DNA from: Lepidurus packardi
Lineage: Eukaryota; Arthropoda; Branchiopoda; Notostraca; Triopsidae
Assembly: GCA_023053545.1 (NCBI GenBank)
Contig: JAKZAN010000005.1
Span: forward strand, 4,712,001 to 4,776,000
DNA length: 64,000 nucleotides
Reading direction: 5' to 3'
Of the stretch, positions 60,877 to 64,000 are shown piece after piece (position 1 is the first letter of the stretch; each line of letters begins with the position of its first letter). Both the position numbers and the translations under genes were made by a program. The notes under the pieces were generated by a model, which was given only the letters and a program-made list of their open reading frames with translations, was not told where the DNA came from and made no database searches.

Positions 60877-63800
60877 TCAGACGAAAGCCCAGCATTCCAG
60901 CGCTCGAACTAAAAAGTCTTCGTCTGGCGTTAAAGGATCGTTCCCGAAAGTCTTGCAGGGTTGTGTGCGGCCTTGGTAAAGGTCACCATCCAACCATAAC
61001 CCAAATTTCCCACTAACGCAGATAATTTTTTTACAATTAACCACAAGAACCGACATTTTAAGAAGATAGTTACTCTCCAGCTCCAATAGCAATGCTTTCA
61101 TTATTGCCTTTGACGAAATAAGTATTCTCCCCGGTCCAACCAAAAATACGCAATTCCGGACTGAGAGCAAATAAATACGACTCGCCCGTGCCGTAAAATA
61201 ACTCGCTAACTCGTAACTCGCACGAAGTTAACGCACCAAAAATCTAGTTTTTTTTTTTAGTATTTCAAGAAAAATAAAATAGAAAGGGGAAAAAGTTTAC
61301 ATGTCCTTGTGTATCTTCAATGACTAATAAGATGGGGCTATTTACTTTAGCCATCTTCCGGTACATGGAATTTAGGCTAAAGCCGTGCTGGGCGGTACTA
61401 AAGACCAAAGTCCATGGGTAACCTACAACCACACACAGAGACAAAAGAAAATTAGAGCACAGAATATAGACCAAATCGTTTATATACCTTCGGCTCTGGC
61501 TGGCAAATGTTTGGCTATCTGTCTACGGCAATCATCAGTCAAAATGTCCGAATGTCCGATTAAATCGGGCAAATAATTATCCAATTCCAAACTGCTCAAG
61601 CTGGAGCCATAAACGTTCATTGACACAATCTACGAAGTCCATACGAAATGCCAATTAACGATTAGAATTGCACCCTCTTTTGTGAGAGTTAAAAAGTGTG
61701 ATAACTAAGTCTAAACACGGAAAGCGGACATGCAAGGAGGAAAATTCATCTCGTTTTTTTCAACGACTCAACCAAACTGCAAGGAGCGCACAACACTGGA
61801 ACGACTCGTACCAGGTTACACGCTCCGGTTTCATTGTCTGACGTACAAAAATACAGTGTGCGTGACGTTCATGCGTCTAACTAGCCACGCAATTTTCTCA
61901 AACAAAAGATTATCTTATTAAAAGGTTAGCCGCAATTTTCCTTCAGAACTTAAACATTCTACCACTACACTTTCTGTAGGTCCATTCGTTGCTGGCCTGC
62001 TACCAATCCATAGCTGAATTAATGCCAGCGTTGGCCTATATTTGGTCCAGTAAACTGGGATACTCAAGATCAATAACAGCCACCGACACAACAAGGCAAG
62101 CAAGACCTACATATCGTGGCCTGTATTGTAGAAACAAACCCCCAACTTTCCCTCACTGTTATGCTGTACCGTAAGCTAAAAACTCTAGGAATACACGCCC
62201 TATGTGAAGTGCTAGTTCTGTTTATATTGTAGGAAAAAGGAAAAAAATAAAAAGTGTTGTAAAAATAAACGAAGACTACTTTCTTAAGGCGCCCAGGAAG
62301 ACAAGCCAGCATTTTCGAGGTCTTTTTGGAGCACGGGGTCGTCGACACAGCCGAAGCTGTTTTGTTCTTCGTCTTCAGCTTGGACATGCTTCAATTTTAC
62401 TAACACGCCTCCAACGGTAAAACCAGAAGTATTGTAAACTTTTAAACTTCTTGTCTTGTAAAGACAACTAGGACAAAACTGGCATCACAGATAGATCACA
62501 TTTCACCCAAAGTCGATGTCCGTAAACAAGCTATTTAGGGGTTCAATACACACGATGCTGCGCAGCTTTGCTCCATTTTTGTATATCGAGACACCTATCC
62601 TTTTGTTTTAACGAATCGAATTTGGTTCTAAAAAGGGCAAAACACACGGTTAAAAAAACAGAACAGAAATTCGACTGCAATGGACAGTGCTTGTCCTTCC
62701 CTATCTGCCAACTGTGTTGTTTACGGAGCCAAGGGGAAGTGGAGTCCCACACCACAAGTAGCGTTATCCCTTTCTCTCTCTAGCTCTTTAGCTATTGAGG
62801 GCTCTCTCACTCTACAAGCTGTTCGGACTCGGGCTTCCACGCTTGGGGGTGTGCAATTTTCCTGGTTCTACGCAAAACCCCGCCTATTCTCGTTGCAACA
62901 CATGGGTGACAGCTCATTCGACAGGTATGCCTATGCCTTGTGCTATAACGAGTTTTGCAGAAAGGCTGGACTATGGATATACGGTTGTTTTCCTAGCTAG
63001 AGGTCACTTTAGGTCATTGCTTGAATGACTTTAGGTCATTGCTTGAATGACTTTAGGTCATTGCATTGAGAAGTGCCGACGAGGACAAATTATGAATGCC
63101 TAGTATGTACTAAAATTACTATTATTTGCTATTGCTAAAATTACTAGTATGTGCTAGAACAAAATTCGTGACGGCGCATGCTAGTTACTAACGACCGGGC
63201 GAGTCCATTCTACGTGATTTTACGTCGGAATAACTTAATAATCACACTCTAATACAACTAGGTGAATAAGAACGAAAAAAGCCCATACAATCGAACCATT
63301 AACGATGAAAAACTATTCGTGATTATGGTAGCAAATCTAAAAGTGCGCGATACTCTTTTCAAGGAACGTTTGGGTGAGATAACACCGAGTTTTTGGTCTA
63401 CAACGAGTACTACTGCCCACCTCTTCGGTATCTTCTGACACGGTGTGGTTTTTAATCAAGTGAATGAGGCGTACGTACGGCGCTTTTGCTGCCTATTATG
63501 GAAAGTTTAAATGTCCAGCAAACATAAAACGGTTTGGCGGCAAACATAAAATTTAGACAAGTATGGATGGTTAGGAAAGATAACGGTTTCGAAATGAGTC
63601 CTATGGGCGAATGTAGGAAGGAACAAAACAAAGCCCTCAATTCCCCAGTCGTGGAAATCAGTGGGTAAAAGATGAGAAATGGATTGACAAGAGGGAAAAA
63701 ATTAACAATGCTTCCCCATGCCAAGGCTGTAATTAAAAGGTACACTGGAAAAAGGCTTTACCTCCCAAGATTCCTTGGCGATGTCTCCAATATCGTTTCC

Positions 63801-64000
63801 TCGTTCTTCATCATCACCACCCTCCTCCTCCTCCGTGTCTTTGTCTTTGCCTGCATCCTTCTTGGACCGTCTTTTCCGTGTCGCTTTGCTTCGCACCTGG
63901 AAGTCCGTCGGTTCATCCCACAGTTCGGTATCCGACTCAATCAGCAAGAAACCACGCTGGCCTGCCTCAACAACATCAATTTCGCCGTACACATTTGGCG
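60877..64000 (-). CDS. OXR1: OXR1/NCOA7-like TLDc-domain protein (5' end outside window)
   Basis: Exons in transcript order: 63762 to beyond 64000, 61488-61629, 61301-61422, 61074-61243, 60877-61012; all junctions keep phase. TLDc proteins protect against oxidative stress and bind the V-ATPase. The first visible exon ends in a lysine-rich then acidic stretch and SWE, joining IVSMNVYGS (WEIVS fits the family linker). The TLDc domain follows: LPDLIGHSDILTDDCRRQI, KHLPARAEGYPWTLVFSTAQ, LLVIEDTQGH, IFGALTSCEL, LFYGTGESYLFAL, IFGWTGENTYFVKG, then GLWLDGDLYQGRTQPCKTFG and the end LECWAFV. Every conserved block of the domain is present. OXR1 and NCOA7 cannot be told apart here; insects usually have one gene (mustard). 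Confidence 0.9.
62280..62387 (-). CDS. Candidate alternative first exon of the OXR1-like gene
   Basis: ATG at 62385-62387 (minus strand) opens 36 codons, MSKLKTKNKTASAVSTT and a CSKKTSKMLACLPGRLKK-type basic stretch, ending at a GTAGTC donor in phase 0. The next exon (61488-61629) also starts in phase 0, so it can splice on directly. Human NCOA7 and fly mustard make short TLDc-only forms from internal promoters, and this exon would do the same. No transcript evidence is available. Confidence 0.5.
63001..63060 (+). repeat. AGGTCA direct-repeat array
   Basis: AGGTCA occurs at 63001, 63011, 63033 and 63055. The first two form a DR4 (AGGTCA-CTTT-AGGTCA). The last three are part of a 22-bp tandem repeat containing AGGTCATTGCTTGAATGACT. 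AGGTCA is the half-site of nuclear receptors such as the ecdysone receptor group. It lies upstream of the candidate internal exon, in the intron. Confidence 0.6.

Larger units (their letters stand above)
61630..63761. other. Large intron of the OXR1-like gene
   Basis: 2.1 kb, far longer than other introns nearby. It holds a candidate alternative first exon (62280-62387) and an AGGTCA repeat block (63001-63060). Other open frames inside it, such as 63452-63745 on the minus strand, have no supporting features. Confidence 0.6.

Noticed and set aside
60630-61016. 128-codon plus-strand frame
   Set aside because: It overlaps the last TLDc exon on the other strand and has no features of its own.
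63452-63745. 97-codon hydrophobic frame in the OXR1-like intron
   Set aside because: No splice or family support. Hydrophobicity comes from T-rich sequence.

Overview
Eukaryotic nuclear DNA, most likely from a compact arthropod genome. A Dpr-family immunoglobulin gene, very short introns (mostly 50-100 bp, GT...AG), closely packed housekeeping genes on both strands and TTAGG-like sequence all point to an arthropod. A small crustacean such as a water flea would fit, but the sequence alone does not settle the species. I read the splice structures by eye from splice signals, reading phase and protein family knowledge.

Layout. 1-15.4 kb is gene-poor: one decayed pogo/Tigger-like transposon and simple repeats, perhaps upstream intron or regulatory DNA of the Dpr gene. 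15.4-18.4 kb holds the last four exons of that Dpr cell-surface protein (+). 19.0-31.0 kb is a dense housekeeping block: WBP11 (-), DTWD2 (+), an unrecognised 99-residue membrane protein (-), PEX6 (+), a hAT-type MITE with a perfect 8-bp target duplication, a 309-residue multi-pass membrane protein (+), FOXRED1 (+) and TMCO1 (-). 57.2-59.1 kb has a leucine-rich-repeat-like gene (-). 60.9-64.0 kb has the TLDc end of an OXR1/NCOA7-like gene (-) that runs off the window, with a candidate internal first exon.

The most unusual part is 31.9-56.8 kb, a one-strand array of about eleven related small genes for secreted Gly/Tyr-rich (GY) or Gly/Trp-rich (GW) precursors. Each intact member has a four-codon first coding exon, a 55-66 bp intron inside the signal-peptide code, a GGCCA element 13-14 bp upstream of the TATA box and 76-78 bp from TATA to ATG. 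The proteins alternate acidic spacers (containing EEH or EHH) with basic Gly-rich segments bounded by RGRR or RWRR, the layout of a multi-peptide precursor. Candidate roles are antimicrobial peptides or secreted structural material; neither is proven by sequence. The array shows active birth and death: a 6,341-bp tandem duplication, a deletion junction behind the first gene, a GW pseudogene, a GY gene split by a 0.5-kb insertion, a 5'-truncated non-LTR retroelement with target duplication, and a last member with a weakened TATA box and a changed final codon.
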